Below are positions 1 to 8,139 of a stretch of DNA of 64,000 nucleotides, piece by piece. A program made the position numbers and the translations under genes. The notes under the pieces were generated by a model, which had not been told where the DNA came from, ran no database searches, and saw only the letters and a program-made list of their open reading frames with translations. Source of the stretch: JABWBR01 sp036741235. Lineage in GTDB: Bacteria > Bacteroidota > Bacteroidia > Chitinophagales > Saprospiraceae. The stretch is from positions 1 through 64,000 of the forward strand of contig DAINSQ010000002.1 of assembly GCA_036741235.1 (NCBI GenBank), in the 5' to 3' direction. How positions within the stretch are numbered: the first letter of the stretch is position 1; every line of letters begins with the position of its first letter.

Positions 1-123
1 AAAAGCGGCTGCCAGCCCCGCTTCATTCACGTCGGCTACCACCAGCTGAAAATTATTAGCCGCCAGTTCGCCCGCAAAGTGCCTGCCAATCCCGCTGGCG
101 GCGCCGGTTACGATTGCTACCAT
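1..123 (-). CDS. Short-chain dehydrogenase/reductase, N-terminal fragment
   Basis: Only the first 41 codons lie in the window; the ATG is at 121-123 and the gene runs off the left edge. The N-terminus reads MVAIVTGAASGIGRHFAGEL, which carries the TGxxxGIG dinucleotide-binding glycine motif of classical SDR enzymes. It is followed by VVADVNE, where the Asp after the second strand usually favours NAD(H) over NADP(H). The catalytic Ser-Tyr-Lys part is outside the window, so the substrate cannot be guessed. There is a 59-bp gap to the next minus-strand gene. Confidence 0.8.
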   Translation of the reverse strand, partial: MVAIVTGAASGIGRHFAGELAANNFQLVVADVNEAGLAAAF

Positions 124-182
124 ATTTCAGGAAGTAAACCCACAATAAAGTGGTTTGAGAAAATATTACAAGACAGTCATTT

Positions 183-1040
183 TTACGATACTTCATCCTG
201 ATTGTCCTGCAAATCACTGAAATCTGTGTGTGCAGCCCAGCCAAATATGTCGGCGTAGGCTTTGTATACATCCGGCAAATATTCCAGAAAACGATCAGGG
301 AAGGTAAAAAACAGGGTTACACTAACCGGAAATATTTCTATCCCATCGAGGTTGATGTATTTGTGAATGGCTTCTTTGCTGAAACCGCTCACCGCTTCGA
401 GTAGCTCCCAGCTTTCTTCCGATAGATGTGGCCAGTTCAGATCGGGGTATTTCAGCCGGAATACCTTGGCGTATTCGTGCAGACCAATGTGGTAGTACTG
501 ACCGGGTTCTACCACCGCCCGCATGAGCGGTTCAGCAGCAAGCAGCACTACGCCGTCTTCTTCATAGATTTCAGACGTGTGAAATTGGGTGGGATGCTGG
601 GGGGTAGGGAACGGCTTGGGATAGATGACGATGTTTTCAAACTTGGGAAACAAAAAGTCATCCTGGTAAAACGTGAGTTGCACGGCGCTGGCGCCAATTA
701 CCAGTTTAATATCCTCCGGCACTACCTCGGCGCCCTGCGGCATAAATTCCTGTGCCAGGTTAAAAAGCGCTACTCGTTGCCGAAAACGCTGCTTCTCGGC
801 GTCCGACAGATTGTTGTAAAAAGACATCCGCTCCAGCAATGGCCACAAATCTTTGTCGGGCTCCGGCGGATAACGGCGATACCACCACCAGTTGATCTGC
901 GGGCTGAGTGTGTATATTAACGTCAATATTACGACGTTGGGTATCAGGTAGGTGGCATATGTGCCGTCGACTTCCCAGGCCAGGTACAATAGTACGGCTG
1001 AAAGCAGAATAAATGGCAATGAGAGGATACTTGCAGGCAT
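183..1040 (-). CDS. MtfA-like (peptidase M90 family) membrane protein with degenerate zinc site
   Basis: 285 residues. Two hydrophobic segments at about 5-22 and 30-46 anchor it in the membrane, followed by a soluble domain. The order LSDAEKQRFRQRVALF (79-94), IGASAVQLTF (115-124), NIVIYP (136-141), HEYAK (188-192) and VTLFFTFP (241-248) matches the layout of MtfA, a zinc-dependent peptidase that in E. coli binds the Mlc regulator. In the family the metal site is HExxH plus a later Glu in an SExFF motif. Here the second His is Lys192 and the Glu position is Thr242, so two of three ligands are gone and catalysis is unlikely. The membrane anchor also differs from soluble E. coli MtfA. The family call is a motif reading; the loss of ligands is seen directly in the translation. 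Confidence 0.6.
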   Translation of the reverse strand: MPASILSLPFILLSAVLLYLAWEVDGTYATYLIPNVVILTLIYTLSPQINWWWYRRYPPEPDKDLWPLLERMSFYNNLSDAEKQRFRQRVALFNLAQEFMPQGAEVVPEDIKLVIGASAVQLTFYQDDFLFPKFENIVIYPKPFPTPQHPTQFHTSEIYEEDGVVLLAAEPLMRAVVEPGQYYHIGLHEYAKVFRLKYPDLNWPHLSEESWELLEAVSGFSKEAIHKYINLDGIEIFPVSVTLFFTFPDRFLEYLPDVYKAYADIFGWAAHTDFSDLQDNQDEVS

Positions 1041-1044
1041 TTTT

Positions 1045-1277
1045 TTGAAGGGTTATGAAGGGTTATGAGGGGTTATGAGGGGTTATGAAGGGTTATGCGA
1101 CTGAAAGCGAACGAAGTGAGTCCCGACTAAATGTCGGGGGAGTCCCGTACTGACCAAAGGGAAGTCGGGAAGGGGTTATGAGGGGTTATGCGACTGAAAG
1201 CGAACGAAGTGAGTCCCGACTAAATGTCGGGAGAGTCCCGTACTGACCAAAGGGAAGTCGGGAAGGGGTTATGAGGG
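1045..1277. repeat. Decamer array plus two 93-bp direct repeats with internal hairpin
   Basis: The stretch starts with several copies of a decamer GGGTTATGA(A/G)G. It then holds two near-identical direct repeats: copy 1 at 1098-1190 and copy 2 at 1191-1277. Each copy contains TCCCGACTAAATGTCGGGA-like sequence (7-bp stem, TAAAT loop) and the tract GTCCCGTACTGACCAAAGGG, which can pair again through TCCCG/CGGGA. A shorter inverted copy of the same unit lies at 52207-52259. No coding signal was seen. It sits immediately upstream of the MtfA-like gene and 170 bp before tRNA-Phe. Confidence 0.9.
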
Positions 1278-1447
1278 AAACATCGCCTTAAACCCACAGC
1301 CAAGTTCGGATTTCTTCCGCAAACATAAAAATACATTGTTGCAGGCCGGTTTTCCAAATAAGCGAAAGAAAAAATTATTGGGGGCTATTGCCTGAAACAA
1401 AAAAAGTTGATACATTTGCACTCGCTTATTGAAAGAGATAAGCAATC
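1278..1447. other. Intergenic leader between repeat block and tRNA-Phe
   Basis: This stretch, with the repeat block before it, makes about 400 bp without a protein gene. Apart from the repeats and the tRNA promoter at 1388-1418, nothing was recognised. An open frame of 113 codons crosses it on the minus strand but reads antisense through the tRNA and is not a credible gene. Confidence 0.6.
1388..1418 (+). promoter_or_regulatory. Bacteroidota-type promoter of tRNA-Phe
   Basis: TTG at 1388-1390 and TACATTTG at 1411-1418, spaced 20 bp apart, match the -33 and -7 elements (TTTG / TAnnTTTG) used by the Bacteroidota primary sigma factor. The expected transcription start is near 1425, about 23 bp before the mature tRNA. 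Confidence 0.7.
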
Positions 1448-1520
1448 GGTATGGTAGCTCAGTTGGTAGAGCACAGGACTGAAAATCCTGGTGTCGGCGG
1501 TTCGAGCCCGCCCCGTACCA
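1448..1520 (+). tRNA. tRNA-Phe (anticodon GAA)
   Basis: 73 nt. The acceptor stem GGTATGG (1448-1454) pairs with CCGTACC (1513-1519) with one G-T pair; the T arm is GGCGG/TTCGAGC/CCGCC (1496-1512). The anticodon loop reads CTGAAAA with anticodon GAA. The discriminator base is A1520 and no CCA is encoded. A terminator follows directly. Confidence 0.97.
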
Positions 1521-1528
1521 CTTCTTCA

Positions 1529-1552
1529 GGACGCTTTCGGGCGTCCTTTTTT
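1529..1552 (+). terminator. Intrinsic terminator after tRNA-Phe
   Basis: GGACGC (1529-1534), loop TTTCGG, GCGTCC (1541-1546) and a run of six T. The 6-bp GC-rich stem plus U-tract is a textbook intrinsic terminator and makes the tRNA a single-gene unit. Confidence 0.9.
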
Positions 1553-1608
1553 GTTTTTGCCTGGTTGTTTTTATCTTACCGCTCATTTTTACACAAAAAC
1601 GAAAAACC

Positions 1609-2229
1609 ATGGCAGCTTCCGAAATTTCCAGTACTCAAAAGCAAATCTTTAATACCCTTGCGCTGGCCGTCGGCATCTTGTTCCTGTACATGATATTTGA
1701 AGTGCTGTTCACCGACCGTTTTCCCAATCCCGTTTTGGTGTTATTGCTGCCGGGGATCACTTTTGTGATGATGCTTGTATCGACTTTTCGATTATTATTA
1801 CAATATCCGAAAGGAACGACGGCGACTGCTACCAGAAAGTTCCTGCTATTTCAGGGCTGGTATTACCTGCTTATGTTCATGGTGGGCTCATTTGCTCTTT
1901 TCGTGCTTATTGGAAAAAAAGAAGTGACGCAAGAGATGGCGGAAGAAAAGAGTCGATGGGAGAATCCGGCCTTGTATCATTACCTGGTTTTTGACGAAGT
2001 AATTGAAAAAGTGATGGTTGAAACGGTAGGGCTTACCTGTGCAACAACGTTGTTGGAAGACGGGAAAACAGCACGTTTTCTGATACCTGCTACCGATGTA
2101 TTCCAGACTGGCAAACCCCTGCTATTAGAAGTTGGCGTTGTGCAGGAAGGCCGCGTAAGATCGTATGAATTCGACAATTTTATCTACAACCCCCCGCCGG
2201 ATACCTTTTATGTTAAATTGGGAGAATAA
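1609..2229 (+). CDS. Uncharacterised three-helix membrane protein
   Basis: 206 residues, ATG at 1609. Three hydrophobic stretches are visible at about 15-35 (LALAVGILFLYMIFEVLF), 42-62 (VLVLLLPGITFVMMLVSTF) and 82-105 (WYYLLMFMVGSFALFVLIG). They are followed by a soluble tail of about 100 residues with no recognised motif. The gene stands alone between tRNA-Phe and the ATP-grasp gene on the same strand. I do not recognise the family. Confidence 0.75.
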   Translation: MAASEISSTQKQIFNTLALAVGILFLYMIFEVLFTDRFPNPVLVLLLPGITFVMMLVSTFRLLLQYPKGTTATATRKFLLFQGWYYLLMFMVGSFALFVLIGKKEVTQEMAEEKSRWENPALYHYLVFDEVIEKVMVETVGLTCATTLLEDGKTARFLIPATDVFQTGKPLLLEVGVVQEGRVRSYEFDNFIYNPPPDTFYVKLGE

Positions 2230-2315
2230 CCGGTCTGGGCAATAAAAATCAGCATCCCAACAAAGTTTGGCAAAACGCGGAATTATCTTTATCCTTGTGC
2301 ATAAACACATGCGTT

Positions 2316-3530
2316 ATGTCCAAACCGCTGACCTTTTTCTGCATCTCTTTTTTCTTCAAGGGTGAAGATTTTCTGAGGGCCATCAAAGCCGCCGGCAATA
2401 CGGTGTATTTGCTCACCAAAAAAAGCCTGGAAAACGAACCCTGGCCGCGGGAGTCGATCGACGAGTTCTTCTACATGGAAGACGACCACAACTCGCCCGA
2501 AAATATCGGCAATATAGGCCGGGGAGTGGCGTGGTTGCTGCGCAGCCGGAAGATTGACCGCATTGTGGCCCTCGACGATTTTGATGTGGAAAAGGCGGCC
2601 TATTTGCGTGAGGAATTTCGCATACCGGGTATGGGGCAGACCACGGCCCGCCATTTTCGCGACAAGCTGGCTATGCGCACCAAGGCCGCAGAGGCCGGTA
2701 TTCGCGTGCCGGCATTCAGCGGGCTTTTTAACGACGAAACTATTCATGAGTTTACGCAGCGGGTATCGCCGCCCTGGGTGGTAAAACCCCGCGGAGAAGC
2801 CTCTGCCACGGGTATCAAAAAGGTGCACGACGCCGATCAGCTCTGGCGTATCCTCGAAGAAATCGGCGACGACCGCCATCGCTATCTCATCGAACAATTC
2901 CGCCCCGGCGATGTATACCACGTCGATTCGCTGTGCCTCAACGGCAAGGTGTTGTTCAGCCGCGTATCGCAATACCTGAGTACGCCTTTTGAGGTGGCCC
3001 ACGGCGGCGGCATCTTCCGCACCCGTATAGTTGAATACGGCAGCCCCGACGACCTGGCCCTGCAGCAGTTTAATGAAGAGGTGCTCACCGGTTTTGGCAT
3101 GCAGTTCAGCGCCTCGCATACGGAGTTTATCAAGTCGAATGAAGACGGACAGTTTTATTTTCTCGAAACTTCTTCGCGCGTGGGCGGCGCACATATTGCC
3201 AATATGCTCGAAATTTCGGCAGGTATCAGTATGTGGGCGGAATGGGCCAAAATTGAACACGCTATGGCCCACGATCTGCCCTATGAATTGCCCCCGATAC
3301 GCTACGACTACGCCGGTATCCTGATTTCGCTGGCGCGACAGGAATACCCCGATTCTTCACAGTTTAATGACCCGGAAGTGGTTTGGCGCCTGCACAAACG
3401 GCACCACATCGGGCTAATTCTCCGATCCGATAACCCCGGCCGCATCCTGGAGTTGCTCAACGACTATGCCCCGCGGGTGGCCCGCGATTATCTCGCCGTG
3501 GGGCCCCCTAAAGATAAACCCACGCACTAG
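2316..3530 (+). CDS. ATP-grasp domain protein
   Basis: 404 residues from the ATG at 2316. An upstream in-frame ATG at 2295 adds seven unlikely residues (MCINTCV). An N-terminal pre-ATP-grasp alpha/beta domain (GEDFLRAIKAAGNTVYLLT) is followed by the ATP-grasp core: the RDKLAMRTKAAEAGIRVP start, WVVKPRGEASATGI (phosphate-binding Lys and small-residue loop), YLIEQFRPGDVYHVD, and FLETSSRVGGAHIAN, the counterpart of the Mg-binding E-x-N-x-R loop. This architecture forms amide or ester bonds between a carboxylate and an amine with ATP, but the loop reads ETSSR rather than ENxR and the substrate is unknown. The gene is convergent with the envelope-spanning gene that ends 9 bp away and is probably not functionally tied to it. 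Confidence 0.85.
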   Translation: MSKPLTFFCISFFFKGEDFLRAIKAAGNTVYLLTKKSLENEPWPRESIDEFFYMEDDHNSPENIGNIGRGVAWLLRSRKIDRIVALDDFDVEKAAYLREEFRIPGMGQTTARHFRDKLAMRTKAAEAGIRVPAFSGLFNDETIHEFTQRVSPPWVVKPRGEASATGIKKVHDADQLWRILEEIGDDRHRYLIEQFRPGDVYHVDSLCLNGKVLFSRVSQYLSTPFEVAHGGGIFRTRIVEYGSPDDLALQQFNEEVLTGFGMQFSASHTEFIKSNEDGQFYFLETSSRVGGAHIANMLEISAGISMWAEWAKIEHAMAHDLPYELPPIRYDYAGILISLARQEYPDSSQFNDPEVVWRLHKRHHIGLILRSDNPGRILELLNDYAPRVARDYLAVGPPKDKPTH

Positions 3531-3538
3531 GGGAAGCG

Positions 3539-6500
3539 TTAATCCTTACTTTTGAATTGTTGGCGGTCAGTGATCTCAACTGTGATTTCTACTTTGCGGC
3601 GTCTTATGGCAGGCAAATCGTATAACCCGGATGCATTTTGATCGTCAGAAGGCGCCTGCGGGCTATTGCGCTGGATGATCGTCAGGTCGCCGTTTTTAAT
3701 ATATGGCGCCAATTCTCCTTTGTTGTAATTATTGAAGGTATTGCGTATAGTATTTATTCGATTTTCAATAATTCTTCTCCTTAATGTCGTATTTCCCTCA
3801 GAAATCGCGTTGAATCCCTCAACGTATACATCTACTTTGCCGCCTTTTTTGAGTTCGGCAGATATAGTTGACATCGTTTGAGAAAAATATTCATAACCTA
3901 TTCGAAGATCCTCGTCAAAAAACCGGGTTATGGCCTGGACTGCATTGCTGTTGTTTAATTTTTCAATATAGCTAATGTATTCGTTTTTTCTTTTTAAATA
4001 CGCCCGGTATTCCGTTTCGTAGTCTCTAAGCGCCGATTTCTCCGGCGATTGGTGGTCGAAGTACAGGGTGAAGTACGACGACGGTGGCAGGGCAGGATTC
4101 TGCACTGCGGAGGGCGTCATGTTCAGGTTGACGGCATATTGGGGCCGTTCGAGGGCAAAGCCGGCGGAACCGGGTTCAAAGCCGGCTTTGTCGGCAGTAA
4201 TTGTATAGTTTCCAGCGGGTACGCTAAATTCAGCTTTATTGCTTTCTCTGCCGGTGTTTTTTTGCGCGATTTGTTCCAAGCGTCCTCCCTCACCTTGCAT
4301 AAATAGCACTAAATCTACATTATTAAGCGGTTGGTTGCCGCTGTATACATTCACGGTTAGGTCTAGTATGCGGGGTTCATCAGCAGGCTTTTGATCCAAG
4401 CGCGAAGGCGTCAGACTCACTGTCATGCTGCCTGTGAGCCAATCACGGCTGGTAAATCGTCCGGTGTAGGGCCGGTAGCCATAGGCTGTAACAGACAAGG
4501 TTCCCCCCGAAGGATTTTTATTGGCGGTTACCAGGCGAAAGCCGCCATCTTTTTTGGCTATGGCTGCTCGAGGCGTTTTTTCGTTATCGAGGGTGTATTC
4601 AACGCGAATGTCAGCGGTTTTTATGGGTGTATCGGCATTATCATCCAGCAGTATGATATCGAGGTAAGATGAGGTAACCGTATTGATATTAGTCTTTTTT
4701 AAATCAATATTGCGATCGGCAGGCGGACGCAATTTGTCGGGCACGATGACCTCCCAGACCTGAGTATGGGCAATGGTGAGCTCGGCAACAACCGTACGCG
4801 TGCGTGGAGTAAGCAGGCGCAAGCGCAGGCTATCGGTACGCATATCCTGGTCGAGGCGCAAGGGCTTGCGCAACACGAGGGTATCGGAGCCCTGCCCCGG
4901 CCTGACAGCGGCGGCTGCGATAGTAAAGCCCCTGGGTACATCGCCTTTGTCGTTGAGCGGGGCCAGGTCGAGGCGCAAATCGGCGTGTTCGGCGGGGTCG
5001 TAGTAATAGTCCACTACCACCGGTAATGCGCCGTTGGTACTTTCCAGCACCCGCACATCGAGAATGCGTGAAGCTTTGATGCCAAGCAGGGTTTCGAGGT
5101 TGGGCGCATAGCGCAAGTTGGTGAAATAGGAGCTATCGCTAAGCTGTATCAATTGCCGGTAGTATGCTTCGGCCGAATCGCGTTGTTCGAGGTAAAAGTG
5201 GGTAAGACCTATACCGTGAATAGCTTCCAGGTTGATTAAGGTTCGTACATCGATATATGGTTTGGCGGCTTGCCGGAATAAAGCCTGTACCCCCGGTAAT
5301 ACGTCAATGCCGGCTGAGTCCTTCAGGAAGGCCATATATTGCTTATGAGCAGTATTGTAATATACTTTGGTCCGGTTCTCGTACGCCAATGTATAGGGCG
5401 TACTTCTAGTTGCAATAGCTTTCCGGAATAATTCTACGGCGGATGTGTCTTTGGTTTGATCCCATTGTTTTACGCCCAGGTTGTTGTAAATGACGGCGCT
5501 ATCAGCTTTCAGGGTTTCTTTTACAAAGAATATATTTCGCAAGCTGTCGGGGTGGCCGGCGCATTGGCCGAAGGCGATGTGGCAAAGGGTATCGGTACCC
5601 GACAGGCTGCGCATGATGCCCAGTAGTGCCAGGAAAACTGTTGTAAGCCCCGCTGACCACCAGAATTCGGGGGTGAAGAAAGGCCGAGGAGGCGGCAGAG
5701 GACGATCTGGGGCGCCTGGGAGGCTTTTGGCCAGGAAAGTTTGCAGATCATCGCCGCCGATATGCTTTTTCTGCGTGCCGCCGCCTTTAATAGCTACGCT
5801 GCCTGTAGTGCCGGTATGCCGGCCCACAACCTGATTGAGTTCCGCTTCCTGTTTTTTGGTAATAATACCTTGATCGAGCAAGTATTGAATGGCCTCTTGG
5901 CCGGCCCTGTCGTCGGGGTTGATGGCAAACTGCTGGATGGCCAGATTGGTTTGGGCCTCCAGGTTGGCATGACCGTTGCGGGTATTATTGACTACGGCTT
6001 CCAACTCTTCCTTCACCGCATGGCGCGCCAGCTTTTCTGCTTCCGGATCGAGGTTTTCGAGCAATGCTTCGCGCAAGCGCGGGTCGAGGCGGCCGGTTTG
6101 CAGCCAGGGTATACGCGATAGTTTGAGGAGGTTGTCATAGTTGACAACTACGCCTTTGGGCGCCAGCGCTTTGCCGATGGCAAGTGTGATTTCCCAGGTT
6201 GGCAAGGGATAAACCGCCAGTGCGCGAAGCCACAAGAACAACACGGGATCGCCTGCGAGGTATTCTTCGTAGTCTTTCAGGTCGCGCCAGCGGCGGTAGT
6301 TGATGTCGGCGTCGTAGCGGCGTTTTTGTTGTATGGATTCCCATTGGCTGTATACCAGGGGCAAGTCTTCGGTTTCGAGGCCGGCTTCAACGTAAACCGC
6401 CGCGTCGCCAAGCCCGCGTATATCGGCGGGAAAGAGCGCAAAAAACTGATAGAGTACGCCTTCGCGGAAAGTCCACGATTGTGGTGGCAACGGCGTAAGC

Positions 6501-8020
6501 AGGAGGCGGTGTCGCCAGGCCCGCAAACCTGCCAGGTAGTCGGCCCGCAAGCGGGGGCGGTCGCCGGCGTAGGGGTCAAGCAAGGCATGAGCATTGCCCA
6601 TTACCACCAATCGGTGCTCGGGGTACAAACGCTGCAATACCTCCAGCGAGATGCCGGAAGGATAGGCGCTGTTCCAGAACCGGTGAAAATCGGTATCGTA
6701 GTAAAATATATCGAGGTGTACATCCTGCGAGCGCAATTGAGAGGTAAGGTATTGGAACAAGCGGGTTTGATGGCTGAGGTGCGTTTGTTCGTCTACCAGC
6801 ATCAAATAATCTGTTGGCCGGGTATTATACCGGAATCGGAATACCGGGAATCCGCCTTTGTTAATGGTGGCTCGCACGGTAGCCGGCACGTCTACCAACT
6901 GGATCAATCCTTCCTGGCGCAGGCGGAAGGCGTCGGCCAGGCGATATTGCTCGCGAGAGGGTTTGATATGGCCGTCGAGGTTGCGCCAGGGAATAAAATA
7001 CGGCGCCCTGTCAACTGACTCGAATTTGGCAGCCTGGGGCGGCGGCGGCGGTTTGGGCGCTTCGCGCATCATCCATTTGGTCCATAAAAACAAAATAGCG
7101 AGGGCCAGCAAAAACATGGCGATCGTGGCGCCCCAACCGAATACGGCTGTAGCGCTGTAGGCGTCTTCATAAAGTGGGAATGCAGGTAAATAGGCCTTTT
7201 CGCGACCTATGTCCACTACTTTGGTAAAGACCGATTCGCACCAGCCAGAAGCCGTTGTGTCGCTAACGGTTAGCCTAATGGTATAGCGTATATTATTATC
7301 AAAGCGGTGGCTAACGGCAATACCGCTGCCTGTGCTGCCGTCGCCAAAATCCCATTCATAGTCGTAGCCTTTACGGTCTATTACTTCGGCTTTGAAATCG
7401 ATCAGCAGCGAATCGCGCTTATTTTTTTGAATGACGATATCTTTGATTGAAGGCGGCGAAGCGCAGTATAACCTGACGAAGATATCGGCTTTCAGGGTGT
7501 CCTGTTTTTTTCGATGGTAGGCAAACAATCGGACGGTTTTGTCGTAACTACCTGAAAGCGTGTCCCACACGAACATCCAATGGCGGGATGTATCGCGGCG
7601 TTCTATGGCGCCGTCTGCGGTAGCGCCGTCTATTTGTTGCCATTCCAGGCGGTAATTGAGGGAGTCTACATATTGGAAATGAGAAGTAAACAAAAACGTA
7701 TCGCCCACGGCCACGCCCTTTTCCTGGCTGATAGACAATATTCCTGTTGCTTTTGCGCCTTTAATTTTCATTTCATAAATAAGAAACCCCATAAAAAGGG
7801 CGAGCAGCGCGCCCAGCAATGTCCAGACAGCGGGAGGAACGTACTGCCACCACCGCTTGCCCGGTGATAGGGGTAGCGGGACCTGCATATCGGCCCACCA
7901 TAAGTCGAACAACTCGTAAAACCTGGCCTGCTCGGCGGCGCTTTTGGTAAGCACCGGGGCCAGCAGGAACTTGAGTCGTTGGGGTTCTTTTAAAAAGGCT
8001 TTGGCGGGGCCGTTGATCAC
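3539..8020 (-). CDS. Envelope-spanning vWA-like/PKD/OmpA-like protein of a MoxR-associated system
   Basis: 1493 residues from the GTG at 8018-8020. Predicted order: transmembrane helix 64-84, external segment with a PKD fold (YDYEWDFGDGSTG, 219-270), helix 291-316, a cytosolic region 317-784 with a vWA-like core (DYLMLVDEQTHLSHQ, about 404-418; LVVMGNAHALL, 471-481), helix about 785-805, then an external TPR-like part, two carboxypeptidase-regulatory-like beta domains, and an OmpA-like C-terminus (YFDHQSPEKS near 1315; VDVYVEGFNAISEGNTTLRR near 1430). The vWA metal site DxSxS is not intact (DEQTH). The frame stays open upstream to about 8140, and residues such as LPVERLIQRLELSGFQITPA (8037-8101) look like genuine family sequence. 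The true start is therefore probably near 8101-8140 with a non-ATG codon or a sequence error. It is the last gene after the MoxR ATPase. Confidence 0.8.
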   Translation of the reverse strand: MINGPAKAFLKEPQRLKFLLAPVLTKSAAEQARFYELFDLWWADMQVPLPLSPGKRWWQYVPPAVWTLLGALLALFMGFLIYEMKIKGAKATGILSISQEKGVAVGDTFLFTSHFQYVDSLNYRLEWQQIDGATADGAIERRDTSRHWMFVWDTLSGSYDKTVRLFAYHRKKQDTLKADIFVRLYCASPPSIKDIVIQKNKRDSLLIDFKAEVIDRKGYDYEWDFGDGSTGSGIAVSHRFDNNIRYTIRLTVSDTTASGWCESVFTKVVDIGREKAYLPAFPLYEDAYSATAVFGWGATIAMFLLALAILFLWTKWMMREAPKPPPPPQAAKFESVDRAPYFIPWRNLDGHIKPSREQYRLADAFRLRQEGLIQLVDVPATVRATINKGGFPVFRFRYNTRPTDYLMLVDEQTHLSHQTRLFQYLTSQLRSQDVHLDIFYYDTDFHRFWNSAYPSGISLEVLQRLYPEHRLVVMGNAHALLDPYAGDRPRLRADYLAGLRAWRHRLLLTPLPPQSWTFREGVLYQFFALFPADIRGLGDAAVYVEAGLETEDLPLVYSQWESIQQKRRYDADINYRRWRDLKDYEEYLAGDPVLFLWLRALAVYPLPTWEITLAIGKALAPKGVVVNYDNLLKLSRIPWLQTGRLDPRLREALLENLDPEAEKLARHAVKEELEAVVNNTRNGHANLEAQTNLAIQQFAINPDDRAGQEAIQYLLDQGIITKKQEAELNQVVGRHTGTTGSVAIKGGGTQKKHIGGDDLQTFLAKSLPGAPDRPLPPPRPFFTPEFWWSAGLTTVFLALLGIMRSLSGTDTLCHIAFGQCAGHPDSLRNIFFVKETLKADSAVIYNNLGVKQWDQTKDTSAVELFRKAIATRSTPYTLAYENRTKVYYNTAHKQYMAFLKDSAGIDVLPGVQALFRQAAKPYIDVRTLINLEAIHGIGLTHFYLEQRDSAEAYYRQLIQLSDSSYFTNLRYAPNLETLLGIKASRILDVRVLESTNGALPVVVDYYYDPAEHADLRLDLAPLNDKGDVPRGFTIAAAAVRPGQGSDTLVLRKPLRLDQDMRTDSLRLRLLTPRTRTVVAELTIAHTQVWEVIVPDKLRPPADRNIDLKKTNINTVTSSYLDIILLDDNADTPIKTADIRVEYTLDNEKTPRAAIAKKDGGFRLVTANKNPSGGTLSVTAYGYRPYTGRFTSRDWLTGSMTVSLTPSRLDQKPADEPRILDLTVNVYSGNQPLNNVDLVLFMQGEGGRLEQIAQKNTGRESNKAEFSVPAGNYTITADKAGFEPGSAGFALERPQYAVNLNMTPSAVQNPALPPSSYFTLYFDHQSPEKSALRDYETEYRAYLKRKNEYISYIEKLNNSNAVQAITRFFDEDLRIGYEYFSQTMSTISAELKKGGKVDVYVEGFNAISEGNTTLRRRIIENRINTIRNTFNNYNKGELAPYIKNGDLTIIQRNSPQAPSDDQNASGLYDLPAIRRRKVEITVEITDRQQFKSKD

Positions 8021-8139
8021 TTCCCATACCCGCAGCCGCTCAGCGGGGGTAATTTGAAATCCCGAGAGTTCGAGTCGCTGAATGAGGCGCTCTACCGGCA
8101 GGTTGATATGTGCATCTAAAGGTTCCGTAAGGTGTATAT

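Noticed and set aside
2289..3272. 327-codon minus-strand ORF
   Set aside because: Antisense to the ATP-grasp gene; no recognisable motifs, rich in His and Arg as expected of a shadow frame.
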